64,000 nucleotides of DNA from an uncultured Saprospiraceae bacterium (lineage in GTDB: Bacteria; Bacteroidota; Bacteroidia; Chitinophagales; Saprospiraceae): positions 1-64,000 of the forward strand of contig CALHAM010000046.1 of NCBI GenBank assembly GCA_937934275.1. The letters are read 5' to 3'. This document shows positions 52,854 through 60,445 of this stretch, in pieces; within the stretch, counting starts at the first letter, position 1, and each line of letters opens with the position of its first letter. The notes under the pieces are model-generated. The model did not search any database. It was not told the origin of the DNA and saw only the letters and a list, made by a program, of their open reading frames with translations. The translations under genes were made by a program, and so were the position numbers.

Positions 52854-54701
52854 ATGAATGACATTGTTCTGGCGCTCCAACAAGAGGTTGCCGCGGCGAT
52901 AGCCCAGCTTTGCGGCCAGTCTATTGACCCCTCCAAAGTGCAGATTAACCCTACGGTATCCGAGTTCAAGGGCGACTACACGGCGGTGCTGTTTCCGTTT
53001 GTTAAGTTAGCTCAGAAGGCTCCGGAAGCACTGGGGGCGGAGGTAGGCGAGCGCCTTTTGCGCGAGACGACGTACGTAAAGAGTTACAACATTGCCAAAG
53101 GTTTCCTCAACCTCGAGCTCAAGGAGCACTTTTGGCACGAGCTGTTGCAAGAAGTATTGGCCACACCGGGTTACGGGCGCCATCCGCGCCGAGGTGAGTG
53201 CGTATTGGTCGAGTATTCCTCGCCCAATACGAATAAACCGCTGCATCTGGGACATGTGCGCAATTGCTTGTTGGGCTGGTCGTGCAGCCAAATCTTGGAT
53301 GCTGCCGGCTACGATGTCATCAAGGTGCAAATCATCAACGATCGTGGTGTAGCCATCTGCAAAAGCATGCTGGCCTGGCAGAAGTTTGGCCAAGGCCGAA
53401 CACCTCAGACCGAGGGCCTCAAAGGCGACCATTTCGTCGGTGATTACTACGTGCTCTTCGAGCAAAAAACGCAGGAAGAATACGCCGCTTGGCAGCAAAC
53501 GCCTGAGGCTCAGGCGCTCTACGAAGCCCATCGCAAGCCCGAACAGAGCCAAAAGGAGTTTTTTAAAGAATACAAAAACCGATGGTTCAACGAGCACTCG
53601 CGCCTTGGCGCTGAAGTGCGCGACCTGCTGCTGCGCTGGGAAGCTGGCGACCCGGATACCTTAGCCCTTTGGCGCCAAATGAACAGCTGGGTATACGAGG
53701 GCTTCGAAGCCACCTATGCTCAGCTGGGCGTGTGCTTCGACAAGAATTATTACGAAAGCGACACCTACCTGCTGGGCAAGAACATTGTGGAAGAAGGCCT
53801 ACAGAAGGGCGTTTTTTTCAAAAAAGCGGATGGTTCCGTGTGGATCGACCTCAGCGATGCCGGCTACGACCAAAAGGTGGTGCTGCGCGCAGACGGCACA
53901 TCAGTCTACATCACTCAAGACATGGGCACAGCGCGTATGCGCTATGAGGATTTCGGATGCCAACGCATGGTCTATGTGGTAGCCGATGAGCAAAACTACC
54001 ACTTCGCCGTGCTGTTCGAAACCCTGCGCCGCTTAGGCGAACCCTACGCAGAAGGGCTGTACCACCTCTCTTACGGGCTAGTAGAACTGCCCACGGGCCG
54101 CATGAAAACACGCGAAGGTACCGTAGTGGATGCCGACGACCTCATCGCTGAGGTGCTCCAATTGGCGCGCCAACAAGCCGCCGAACGGGGCAGCTCCATC
54201 GAAGGCCCTGAAGCCGAGGAAAACATCCGACGCATCGCTATGGGCGCCCTCAAGTTTTTCATGATTCGCGTCCACCCGAAACGGCGCATGGTCTTCAACC
54301 CCGAAGAGTCTGTGGACTTACAAGGCCAAACCGGCCCCTACATCCAATACTCCTGGGTGCGCATCCACGGTCTGATGCAGCGCGCAGAGCGTGAGGGCAT
54401 TCAACTATCAGCCGCTGCTCAATATACCTCCTTAGAGCCTCAAGAAAAAGAACTGCTCAAAGCACTGCGCGAATACCCGAGCGTCGTGCTTACCGCTGCG
54501 CAAGAGTACGACCCCTCGCACGTGGCCAACTACGCGTATCAATTGGCCAAGAACTATCACCGCCTTTGGCACGACCTGCCCATTTTCAATGCTCCCAGCC
54601 CAGAAGTTCGTGCCTTTCGGCTGCAACTGAGCCGAGCCGTCGCCCAAACGCTCGAAGCCGCCCTGCATCTGCTTGGCATCGAAATGCCGCAACGCATGTA
54701 G
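52854..54701 (+). CDS. argS: Arginyl-tRNA synthetase
   Basis: Charges tRNA-Arg. 615 residues from the ATG at 52854; the open frame runs back to 52770 but the promoter box and family N-terminus favour 52854. The N-terminal tRNA-binding domain precedes the class I signature (P-L-H-L-G-H-V-R-N). The KMSKS-equivalent loop is G-R-M-K-T-R-E-G-T. The C-terminal anticodon-binding domain has S-H-V-A-N-Y-A-Y-Q-L-A-K and ends L-G-I-E-M-P-Q-R-M, as is usual. Confidence 0.97.
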   Translation: MNDIVLALQQEVAAAIAQLCGQSIDPSKVQINPTVSEFKGDYTAVLFPFVKLAQKAPEALGAEVGERLLRETTYVKSYNIAKGFLNLELKEHFWHELLQEVLATPGYGRHPRRGECVLVEYSSPNTNKPLHLGHVRNCLLGWSCSQILDAAGYDVIKVQIINDRGVAICKSMLAWQKFGQGRTPQTEGLKGDHFVGDYYVLFEQKTQEEYAAWQQTPEAQALYEAHRKPEQSQKEFFKEYKNRWFNEHSRLGAEVRDLLLRWEAGDPDTLALWRQMNSWVYEGFEATYAQLGVCFDKNYYESDTYLLGKNIVEEGLQKGVFFKKADGSVWIDLSDAGYDQKVVLRADGTSVYITQDMGTARMRYEDFGCQRMVYVVADEQNYHFAVLFETLRRLGEPYAEGLYHLSYGLVELPTGRMKTREGTVVDADDLIAEVLQLARQQAAERGSSIEGPEAEENIRRIAMGALKFFMIRVHPKRRMVFNPEESVDLQGQTGPYIQYSWVRIHGLMQRAEREGIQLSAAAQYTSLEPQEKELLKALREYPSVVLTAAQEYDPSHVANYAYQLAKNYHRLWHDLPIFNAPSPEVRAFRLQLSRAVAQTLEAALHLLGIEMPQRM

Positions 54702-54722
54702 CGCATTTTTTTGCCTGGTGCT

Positions 54723-54751
54723 TTTGACCGCACAAACTTTCTATACCTTTG
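54723..54751 (+). promoter_or_regulatory. Promoter of the TPR-protein gene
   Basis: TTTG (54723-54726), a 17-base spacer and TACCTTTG (54744-54751). The spacer is slightly short but both elements are exact. The resulting leader is about 50 bases, before the ATG at 54808. Confidence 0.55.
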
Positions 54752-54807
54752 CACGCCCTTTTGAGAAAGGCAACACTTTTGGATTATTGCTGACAATTTT
54801 TTTGAAA

Positions 54808-55527
54808 ATGGCAAAACGCAAGACGAATCAGACGGAAGAACTCCCTGTGGTCGACGTAGAAGAAGTGCACAGCGGCGGTAATGGCTTAAACGCACTGTGG
54901 AATAACCTTAAGCACCGCCAGGATATCTTCATGTACGTACTGGGCGGTTTGGCTTTGTTAGTATTGGGCTGGTGGGGCTACAAAGTGCTTGTAGTGGAAC
55001 CACAACAAAAAGATGCAGTGAACGCCATGTGGCAGGCCCAATACGCCTTCGAGCGCGACTCCTTCCGCCTAGCCCTCGAAAACCCCGGCGGCGGCTACGA
55101 TGGCTTTCTGGGCATCATTGACAAATACGGCAGCAGTAAAGCTGGTAATTTGGCTAAATACTACGCCGGCATCTGCTATTTGCAACTGGGTGAGTTTGAC
55201 AATGCCATTCGATATTTAGAAGATTTCGATGCCGACGGCGACTTGCTGCCCATCACTAAGTACGGCGCCTTAGGCGATGCCTACTCGGAAAAACAAGACT
55301 ACAACAAAGCCCTTCAAATGTACGAAAAGGCCTCCAAAGCAGGTAACCATCCGCAATTAGCTGCCTATTATTTGAAAAAACTCGGCATGCTGCACGAATA
55401 CCGCGGCAATAAAGAGGCTGCCATAGCGGCTTACGAGCGCCTGCGCCGCGACTTTGCCGATCAGTCCATAAGCGAATGGCCCGACATCGAAAAGTACATT
55501 TACCGCGCGGGCGGTGGCAACCAATAA
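54808..55527 (+). CDS. Membrane-anchored tetratricopeptide repeat protein
   Basis: 239 residues. A short charged cytoplasmic start (M-A-K-R-K-T-N-Q-T-E-E) precedes one membrane helix (about 42-62, V-L-G-G-L-A-L-L-V-L-G-W-W-G-Y). Three or four TPR units follow, e.g. A-K-Y-Y-A-G-I-C-Y-L-Q-L-G-E-F-D-N-A-I-R-Y and G-D-A-Y-S-E-K-Q-D-Y-N-K-A-L. The architecture resembles YfgM/PpiD-type periplasmic chaperone scaffolds. The frame extends back to 54673 inside argS, which is not credible. Function is a protein-protein interaction role, details unknown. Confidence 0.82.
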   Translation: MAKRKTNQTEELPVVDVEEVHSGGNGLNALWNNLKHRQDIFMYVLGGLALLVLGWWGYKVLVVEPQQKDAVNAMWQAQYAFERDSFRLALENPGGGYDGFLGIIDKYGSSKAGNLAKYYAGICYLQLGEFDNAIRYLEDFDADGDLLPITKYGALGDAYSEKQDYNKALQMYEKASKAGNHPQLAAYYLKKLGMLHEYRGNKEAAIAAYERLRRDFADQSISEWPDIEKYIYRAGGGNQ

Positions 55528-55648
55528 AGGAGCAGAGCCGTCTCGGCGCTCAAACGCCTAAAGGCCAAGAGGTACCTCAGACGACGAGCCTCCGAGCCGA
55601 GAGCCTCCTAAGCCTATGCTTAGGCGGAGTATAGTCACTCTTTGCGCC

Positions 55649-56596
55649 TCAGCGAATTTGCCCGCGCGAATGCTTGCGGCTCTCTATCCATTCTGCTACG
55701 GCTCCCTCTTTCAGCGAATACTTAGAGGCGTAAACCTCGCGCACTTGAGTGCGCTCCAGCAAATGTCGAATGAGAATCATGCCCACCACAATTGTCAGGC
55801 GGCGCTCAGGCTTCAAGTTGGGCCAAGAAGCGCGCTCTGCCAGCGACGAAGAGACAATCTGGGCGTAGAGTCGCTCGAAGCCCTCACGCGCAATTCGCCC
55901 ATGCAGAGCGAGCTGCTCCTTTGGGGGATTGAGCATTTCATTTAAAGTATCAAAAGCGCCCGCTGCTCCAATAAGCGTATGGGGAGGGCATTGCGCCAGA
56001 GCTGCCCATAGCTCGTGAAGTTCCAACTCTAAATAGGCCCTCAACGCAGCAATTTCTGCTGGCGCTATAGGGTCGCTTTGATGAAAACGGTGGTAGAGCA
56101 CCGTGGCGCCTACGGGGAAGCTCTGCTGCCAAAACACCTGGTCTGCCCGAGCTAAGATAAATTCGACGCTGCCGCCGCCAATGTCGACCACCAACGCGCC
56201 TTCTTCCACAAACGGCACGGCCTGCCGAACGCCCTTGAAGATAAGCTCGGCTTCTCGTTGCCCTGAAATGATTTCGAGGCGAATACCCGTTTGCTGTTCG
56301 ACAGCCTGCAAAAAATCGGGAGCGTTCTGGGCTGTTCGCAGGGCAGCCGTGCCGAAAGCGCGAACGTCCGCCAAGGCGATATGGTGCGCCACCACTTGCT
56401 GGCGAAAACGGTGCATAGCCTCTAAGCCACGGGACAGAGCAGCCGGACCGATGCGCTCGATGCCCTCCTCTGCTAAAAATACGAGCGCGCGATCGCGCTG
56501 GATTTCCCTCCAGCCGTTGGGCTGAGAGGGATCGGCCTGAGCAATAAGCAGGTGGAAAATGTTGGTTCCCGAGTCAATGATAGCGCATTTACTCAT
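55649..56596 (-). CDS. Ppx/GppA family phosphatase (exopolyphosphatase)
   Basis: 315 residues from the ATG at 56596. The sugar-kinase/Hsp70-like ATPase fold shows as I-I-D-S-G-T-N-I-F-H-L-L-I (phosphate 1), A-F-G-T-A-A-L-R-T-A and G-Q-R-E-A-E-L-I, then V-V-D-I-G-G-G-S-V-E-F-I (phosphate 2) and G-A-A-G-A-F-D-T. It is short, lacking the C-terminal domains of E. coli Ppx, which is common in this phylum. It hydrolyses polyphosphate ends or pppGpp; which is not decidable. It is unlinked to ppk1 at 9-11 kb. Confidence 0.9.
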   Translation of the reverse strand: MSKCAIIDSGTNIFHLLIAQADPSQPNGWREIQRDRALVFLAEEGIERIGPAALSRGLEAMHRFRQQVVAHHIALADVRAFGTAALRTAQNAPDFLQAVEQQTGIRLEIISGQREAELIFKGVRQAVPFVEEGALVVDIGGGSVEFILARADQVFWQQSFPVGATVLYHRFHQSDPIAPAEIAALRAYLELELHELWAALAQCPPHTLIGAAGAFDTLNEMLNPPKEQLALHGRIAREGFERLYAQIVSSSLAERASWPNLKPERRLTIVVGMILIRHLLERTQVREVYASKYSLKEGAVAEWIESRKHSRGQIR

Positions 56597-56648
56597 AAGT
56601 GTTGGTTCGAATACCGAGATGCGAAACACCGCCCCAACCCCTGCTGAG

Positions 56649-57281
56649 CTACCACAGATACATCAGCTGAAAGGCCAGGAAGCGCTCCAGGAGTGAGTTG
56701 GCGAAGTTAGTGCCGGGTTTGGCCAGCGGATCATAGAGCCGATTGATACCGTGCTGATAGCGGAACGTGAGGGCTAGGTGCTCCGAAGCATGCAGGCTCG
56801 CCCCAGCCAGCAGGCAAAAGCTATTGCGGCGCACGTCGGGCAAAGCAGCCGTAATGCCGCCGCCGAGTTCAGCTTCGTTGGTATGACCCAAGAGCCTACC
56901 ATACGAAAGACCGGCATTGAGCACAACAGCCCGCCCACCGTCGTTGCTCCAGATGCGCCAATGCCACTGAAAGGGAATTTCAGCGTAGTGCAATGTTGTT
57001 TTGAAGAACACAGGATCTTGGGCCTCGCTGCGGCATCCGCGCTGGGTGTAGAGCAGTTCTACACTGACCGCTTGATTATTGCTCAGCTGTACTTGGCCGC
57101 GCAAGCCGCCCTGCAAGCCCAGCTTGTGGTAGCCCGCCGAGGCATCGCCATCAATTTGAGAGGCCGTCAGCCCCGCTATTACCCCCGCCCCAAAACGCTG
57201 GGCATATGCGGTACCGCCAAAAGCCACTAAAACTGCCATGGACCACAACCCAATGAGAATACTCAGCCTCTTTCTTCGCAT
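56649..57281 (-). CDS. PorT-like outer-membrane beta-barrel protein
   Basis: 210 residues: signal peptide (ending T-A-Y-A-Q), then an eight-strand-type barrel with alternating patterns (F-G-A-G-V-I-A-G-L-T-A-S-Q-I-D-G-D, Y-H-K-L-G-L-Q-G-G-L, S-V-E-L-L-Y-T-Q-R-G, L-H-Y-A-E-I-P-F-Q-W) and a terminal aromatic residue (Y-L-W). This is the outer membrane beta-barrel domain seen in PorT and its many paralogues; only some serve type IX secretion. The gene lies 52 bases before the phosphatase gene in the same direction. Confidence 0.87.
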   Translation of the reverse strand: MRRKRLSILIGLWSMAVLVAFGGTAYAQRFGAGVIAGLTASQIDGDASAGYHKLGLQGGLRGQVQLSNNQAVSVELLYTQRGCRSEAQDPVFFKTTLHYAEIPFQWHWRIWSNDGGRAVVLNAGLSYGRLLGHTNEAELGGGITAALPDVRRNSFCLLAGASLHASEHLALTFRYQHGINRLYDPLAKPGTNFANSLLERFLAFQLMYLW

Positions 57282-57341
57282 AAATGCTCATTTTAGCTAA
57301 ATTTAAGCCATACCTTCGCCGCCGCAAGATAGACATAGCCC

Positions 57342-57650
57342 ATGCGCTACACCCAATCTACGCTAAAAAAACTCGAAAAGCTCTTCGAAGAGCTCCACTA
57401 CTCCGTCCGCTACGAAAAAGGCCACTTCCAAAGCGGATATTGCATTGTTGAACAACGGCGTATAGTGGTCATCAATAAGTTTTTCGACACTGAGGCCCGC
57501 ATCCACTGCCTGTTGGATATTCTGAGCAACATCACCTTTGACCCCCATCAACTTCCAGAGGAAATGCGAGTGTTTCATCAAAAAATACAAAAAAAGAACT
57601 CGGCCCTCGATGCAGTGGCCGGCGAACCTGCGACGAAGACACATGGCTAA
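57342..57650 (+). CDS. Small conserved-looking protein translationally coupled to pepT
   Basis: 102 residues, soluble, with Y-T-Q-S-T-L-K-K-L-E-K-L-F-E-E, V-R-Y-E-K-G-H-F-Q-S-G-Y-C-I-V, V-V-I-N-K-F-F-D-T-E-A-R-I-H-C-L-L-D-I-L. I associate the Y-E-K-G-x-F-Q-S-G-Y-C pattern with an uncharacterised Bacteroidota family. Its stop lies beyond the pepT ATG (8-base overlap), so the two are co-translated; its job is unknown. A near-consensus promoter box, TACCTTCG, occurs at 57311-57318. Confidence 0.82.
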   Translation: MRYTQSTLKKLEKLFEELHYSVRYEKGHFQSGYCIVEQRRIVVINKFFDTEARIHCLLDILSNITFDPHQLPEEMRVFHQKIQKKNSALDAVAGEPATKTHG

Positions 57651-58887
57651 GTTTAAGCACACCGTCCTAGAGCGCTTCCTGCGCTACGTGCAAATAGACA
57701 CGCAAAGCGACCCCAGCAGCACTACTACGCCCAGCACCGAAAAACAAAAAGACTTGGGCCGCCTGCTCGTGCAAGAGCTGCACGACATGGGTTTGACCGA
57801 TGCTGAGTTGGACGAATACGGCTACGTGTACGCCACTATCCCGGCCAACACGAGCAAAAAAGTGCCGGTCATCTGCCTTTGCTCCCACATGGATACGGCC
57901 CCCGACTGCTCTGGTGCAGGAGTGAAACCCATCGTACACCAAAAATACCAGGGCCAAGACCTCGTGCTGCCCGACGACCCCAGCATCGTCATCCGCGAAA
58001 GCGAACACGAAGACCTCAAACACCAACACGGCAACGATATCGTGACTGCGAGCGGCACTACCCTATTGGGTGCCGACAACAAGGCCGGCATCGCTGCCAT
58101 CATGGACGCTGCTCATATTTTGGTAAACCACCCCCAACTTAAACATGGTAAGATTCGCCTACTCTTCACCCCCGACGAAGAAATCGGCCGGGGTGTAGAC
58201 AAGGTCAACCTCAAGAAACTGGGAGCCAAATACGGATACACCATTGACGGCGAAACCGCCGGCAGCATCGAAGACGAGACCTTCAGCGCCGACGGCGCCA
58301 CCGTAGTCATCCACGGCGTCTCGGCCCACCCCGGCTTTGCCAAAGGCAAAATGGAACACGCCATGAAAATTGCGGGCAAGATATTGGCCAAGCTGCCCGA
58401 CCGCTTCAGCCCCGAACACACCGAAGGCCGCCAGGGCTTTCTCCACCCCACCTTTATAGAGGGCGGCTTAGAAAAAGTTACCCTGAAATTCATTCTGCGC
58501 GACTTCACGGAAGCTGGCCTGCGCCGCCATGCGCGCACGCTGCAAAAAGTCGTCGACAGCGTCCTTAAGCAATACCCAAATTCGCGCGCTGAGATCACCA
58601 TCGTACAACAGTACCGCAACATGGGTAAAGTGCTGCGCCGCCATCCTCAAGTGGTAGAAAACGCCATCGAAGCCCTAAAACGCGCTGGCTTCGAACAACC
58701 GCTGCGGCGCGCCATTCGCGGCGGCACCGACGGCTCTCGTCTGTCTTTCATGGGCCTGCCCTGTCCTAACCTCTTTGCCGGTGAACACGCCTTCCACTCC
58801 AAATACGAGTGGGTGTCAGTACAAGACATGGAAAAAGCGGCCGAGACTATCGTACATTTGGCTCAAATCTGGGAAGAGCGTAGCTAA
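57643..58887 (+). CDS. pepT: Peptidase T (tripeptide aminopeptidase)
   Basis: Zinc M20 exopeptidase releasing N-terminal residues from tripeptides. 414 residues from the ATG at 57643; the longer frame runs into the preceding gene. Metal ligands and catalytic residues fall in S-H-M-D-T-A-P-D, L-G-A-D-N-K-A-G-I-A, T-P-D-E-E-I-G-R-G and D-G-E-T-A-G; the late R-G-G-T-D-G-S-R-L-S and G-E-H-A-F-H-S-K-Y-E-W are typical of PepT. Cytoplasmic. Translationally coupled to the small gene before it. Confidence 0.96.
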   Translation: MAKFKHTVLERFLRYVQIDTQSDPSSTTTPSTEKQKDLGRLLVQELHDMGLTDAELDEYGYVYATIPANTSKKVPVICLCSHMDTAPDCSGAGVKPIVHQKYQGQDLVLPDDPSIVIRESEHEDLKHQHGNDIVTASGTTLLGADNKAGIAAIMDAAHILVNHPQLKHGKIRLLFTPDEEIGRGVDKVNLKKLGAKYGYTIDGETAGSIEDETFSADGATVVIHGVSAHPGFAKGKMEHAMKIAGKILAKLPDRFSPEHTEGRQGFLHPTFIEGGLEKVTLKFILRDFTEAGLRRHARTLQKVVDSVLKQYPNSRAEITIVQQYRNMGKVLRRHPQVVENAIEALKRAGFEQPLRRAIRGGTDGSRLSFMGLPCPNLFAGEHAFHSKYEWVSVQDMEKAAETIVHLAQIWEERS

Positions 58888-58931
58888 GCAGCTCCGAAAG
58901 ATAACCTTTTCACGTAAGAAAAATCTTTTTC

Positions 58932-59291
58932 ATGGAAGAGAAGAGTAAAATGGAAGGATTGCTCGACAGCATGCGCCAAATGGCCGAGCATGCCGCTGAA
59001 GCGCTCAACGAACTGGGCGACAAAGCCGCCGAAAAGACCGCTCCCCTCGTGGCCGCTGCGAGCGAGAAACTGGAACAGTTGAAAGAGGCCGTTAGCGAGC
59101 GCATCGAAAGCTGGAGCGCCGAAGCCGAGCAAATGGCCGCCGAAGAGCGCCGCGAAGCCGAGCAAGAAGCCGCCGAAACTCAGGCCGCAAAGGAAAAAAT
59201 CGCCGAACATGAAGGAGGCGCACTGGGCTTTTTGGCCGATAAAGCCAAAGCATTGCTGGGCAAAAAAGACGGCGAAACTCCTGCCCCGTAG
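58932..59291 (+). CDS. Small Ala/Glu-rich helical protein
   Basis: 119 residues with no signal peptide, almost entirely helical: A-A-E-A-L-N-E-L-G-D-K-A-A-E-K-T, E-K-L-E-Q-L-K-E-A-V-S-E-R-I, an acidic coil, and a Gly/Lys end (L-L-G-K-K-D-G-E). The pattern resembles LEA- or apolipoprotein-like stress proteins, but this is compositional and not a family match. It lies 44 bases after pepT on the same strand. Confidence 0.65.
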   Translation: MEEKSKMEGLLDSMRQMAEHAAEALNELGDKAAEKTAPLVAAASEKLEQLKEAVSERIESWSAEAEQMAAEERREAEQEAAETQAAKEKIAEHEGGALGFLADKAKALLGKKDGETPAP

Positions 59292-59366
59292 CGGTGGACA
59301 AACTCTTGATCTGCCGGCAAGCGCTCAAACAAGCATAAATTGCAGCACGCACCCAGGCAGCCCCGT

Positions 59367-59374
59367 TATTTTTG
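59367..59374 (+). promoter_or_regulatory. -7 promoter element, TATTTTTG, upstream of udk
   Basis: Exact TAnnTTTG match 18 bases before the udk ATG at 59393, giving a leader of about 12 bases. No clear -33 element. Confidence 0.5.
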
Positions 59375-59392
59375 CGCGCAAAAACATACGGC

Positions 59393-60052
59393 ATGAACAA
59401 CGCCCCACTACCCTACCCCGCCTTTACCATTGGGATTAGCGGCGGAAGTGGCAGCGGTAAAACCACTTTCGTGCGGCGCCTGTGCGAGCAGTTCTCCCCT
59501 CAAGAGGTGTGTCTGCTGTCACAAGATAACTACTACCTGCCGCGCGACCAACAACACACCGACGACCGCGGCGAGCGCAACTTCGACCTGCCCAAATCCT
59601 TCGATAAGAAAGCCTTTCGGCGCGACCTCGAACGCCTACGCCAAGGCCAACCCATCGAACGCGAAGAATACACCTACAACAACCCGCTGGCCACTCCGCG
59701 GTTGATCGTCGTTAAGCCCGCGCCCATCATCGTCGTAGAGGGGCTTTTCGTCTTTCATTACAAAAAGGTAGCTGCCCAACTCGACCTGAAGATTTTCATC
59801 AATACCAAAGAAAACTTAAAAGTCATCCGCCGCATCCACCGCGACCGGACAGAGCGCAATTACCCCATCGAGGATGTGCTCTACAAATATCAGTACCACG
59901 TCCTGCCGGCCTACGAGCGCTACATCCTACCCTACCGCGAAGAAGCCGATTTGGTCATCAACAACAACCATCATTTCGACCGAGCGCTGAGCGTATTAGC
60001 CGGCTTCATCCGGCAGCAACTCGCCCAATATGCCTTCCCACTGACCTGTTGA
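59393..60052 (+). CDS. udk: Uridine kinase
   Basis: Phosphorylates uridine and cytidine in pyrimidine salvage. 219 residues from the ATG at 59393. The P-loop is G-I-S-G-G-S-G-S-G-K-T-T, followed by L-L-S-Q-D-N-Y-Y, N-F-D-L-P-K-S-F-D, the T-Y-N-N-P-L segment and V-E-G-L-F-V-F-H-Y. R-R-I-H-R-D-x-x-E-R-N-Y is the usual lid region. It fits the bacterial Udk/PRK family; phosphoribulokinase is unlikely at this length. Confidence 0.94.
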   Translation: MNNAPLPYPAFTIGISGGSGSGKTTFVRRLCEQFSPQEVCLLSQDNYYLPRDQQHTDDRGERNFDLPKSFDKKAFRRDLERLRQGQPIEREEYTYNNPLATPRLIVVKPAPIIVVEGLFVFHYKKVAAQLDLKIFINTKENLKVIRRIHRDRTERNYPIEDVLYKYQYHVLPAYERYILPYREEADLVINNNHHFDRALSVLAGFIRQQLAQYAFPLTC

Positions 60053-60176
60053 AAAGCAGACGCCCAGCGCTTACCAAACGCCCCCATGGCCGCCCTCACC
60101 GCGAGCCTGAAAACCAGGCCTCCCAAAGTCCACAATTGTCCTGTACACTTTTCTTTTTTCATTTTTCACTTTTCAC

Positions 60177-60184
60177 TACCTTTG
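60177..60184 (+). promoter_or_regulatory. -7 promoter element, TACCTTTG, for tRNA-Leu
   Basis: Exact TAnnTTTG match 35 bases before the tRNA-Leu 5' end. A run of T residues precedes it, but no TTTG at the -33 position. Confidence 0.55.
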
Positions 60185-60219
60185 CACCCACTTTAAGCAA
60201 TCTTATTGTTCACAATATC

Positions 60220-60303
60220 GGCCACGTGGCGGAATTGGTAGACGCGCTACTTTGAGGGGGTAGTATCCGAAAGGATGTGCTGGTTCGACTCCAGTCGTGG
60301 TCA
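60220..60303 (+). tRNA. tRNA-Leu (anticodon GAG)
   Basis: Eighty-four bases: acceptor GGCCACG pairs with CGTGGTC (one G-T pair) with discriminator A, D-loop GGTAGACGC, anticodon arm CTACT-TTGAGGG-GGTAG giving GAG, long variable arm, and T arm with GGTTCGACTCC. CCA is not encoded. A terminator follows within 25 bases. Confidence 0.95.
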
Positions 60304-60327
60304 CCCGAAGCAAATTTCGGTTTTTGC

Positions 60328-60359
60328 ACAGAAAAGCCCGCTTTGGCGGGCTTTTCTGT
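60328..60359. terminator. Rho-independent terminator after tRNA-Leu
   Basis: Perfect 14-base inverted repeat (ACAGAAAAGCCCGC / GCGGGCTTTTCTGT) with a 4-base loop, ending in TTTT-rich sequence. It separates tRNA-Leu from the HD-PycTM gene. Confidence 0.88.
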
Positions 60360-60416
60360 TAGGTAAGCCTTCCGCTAAAGATAGGTAATCATCGCCGCTG
60401 CGAGGAAAACGATTGC

Positions 60417-60424
60417 TACATTTG
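60417..60424 (+). promoter_or_regulatory. -7 promoter element, TACATTTG
   Basis: Exact TAnnTTTG match 21 bases before the HD-PycTM ATG at 60446. It follows the terminator of tRNA-Leu, so this gene has its own promoter. No -33 element recognised. Confidence 0.5.
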
Positions 60425-60445
60425 CAGCACATCAGCAGCGAGTGC

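Noticed and set aside
9040..56596. A polyphosphate operon
   Set aside because: ppk1 and the Ppx/GppA gene are about 45 kb apart with unrelated genes between; no operon exists here.
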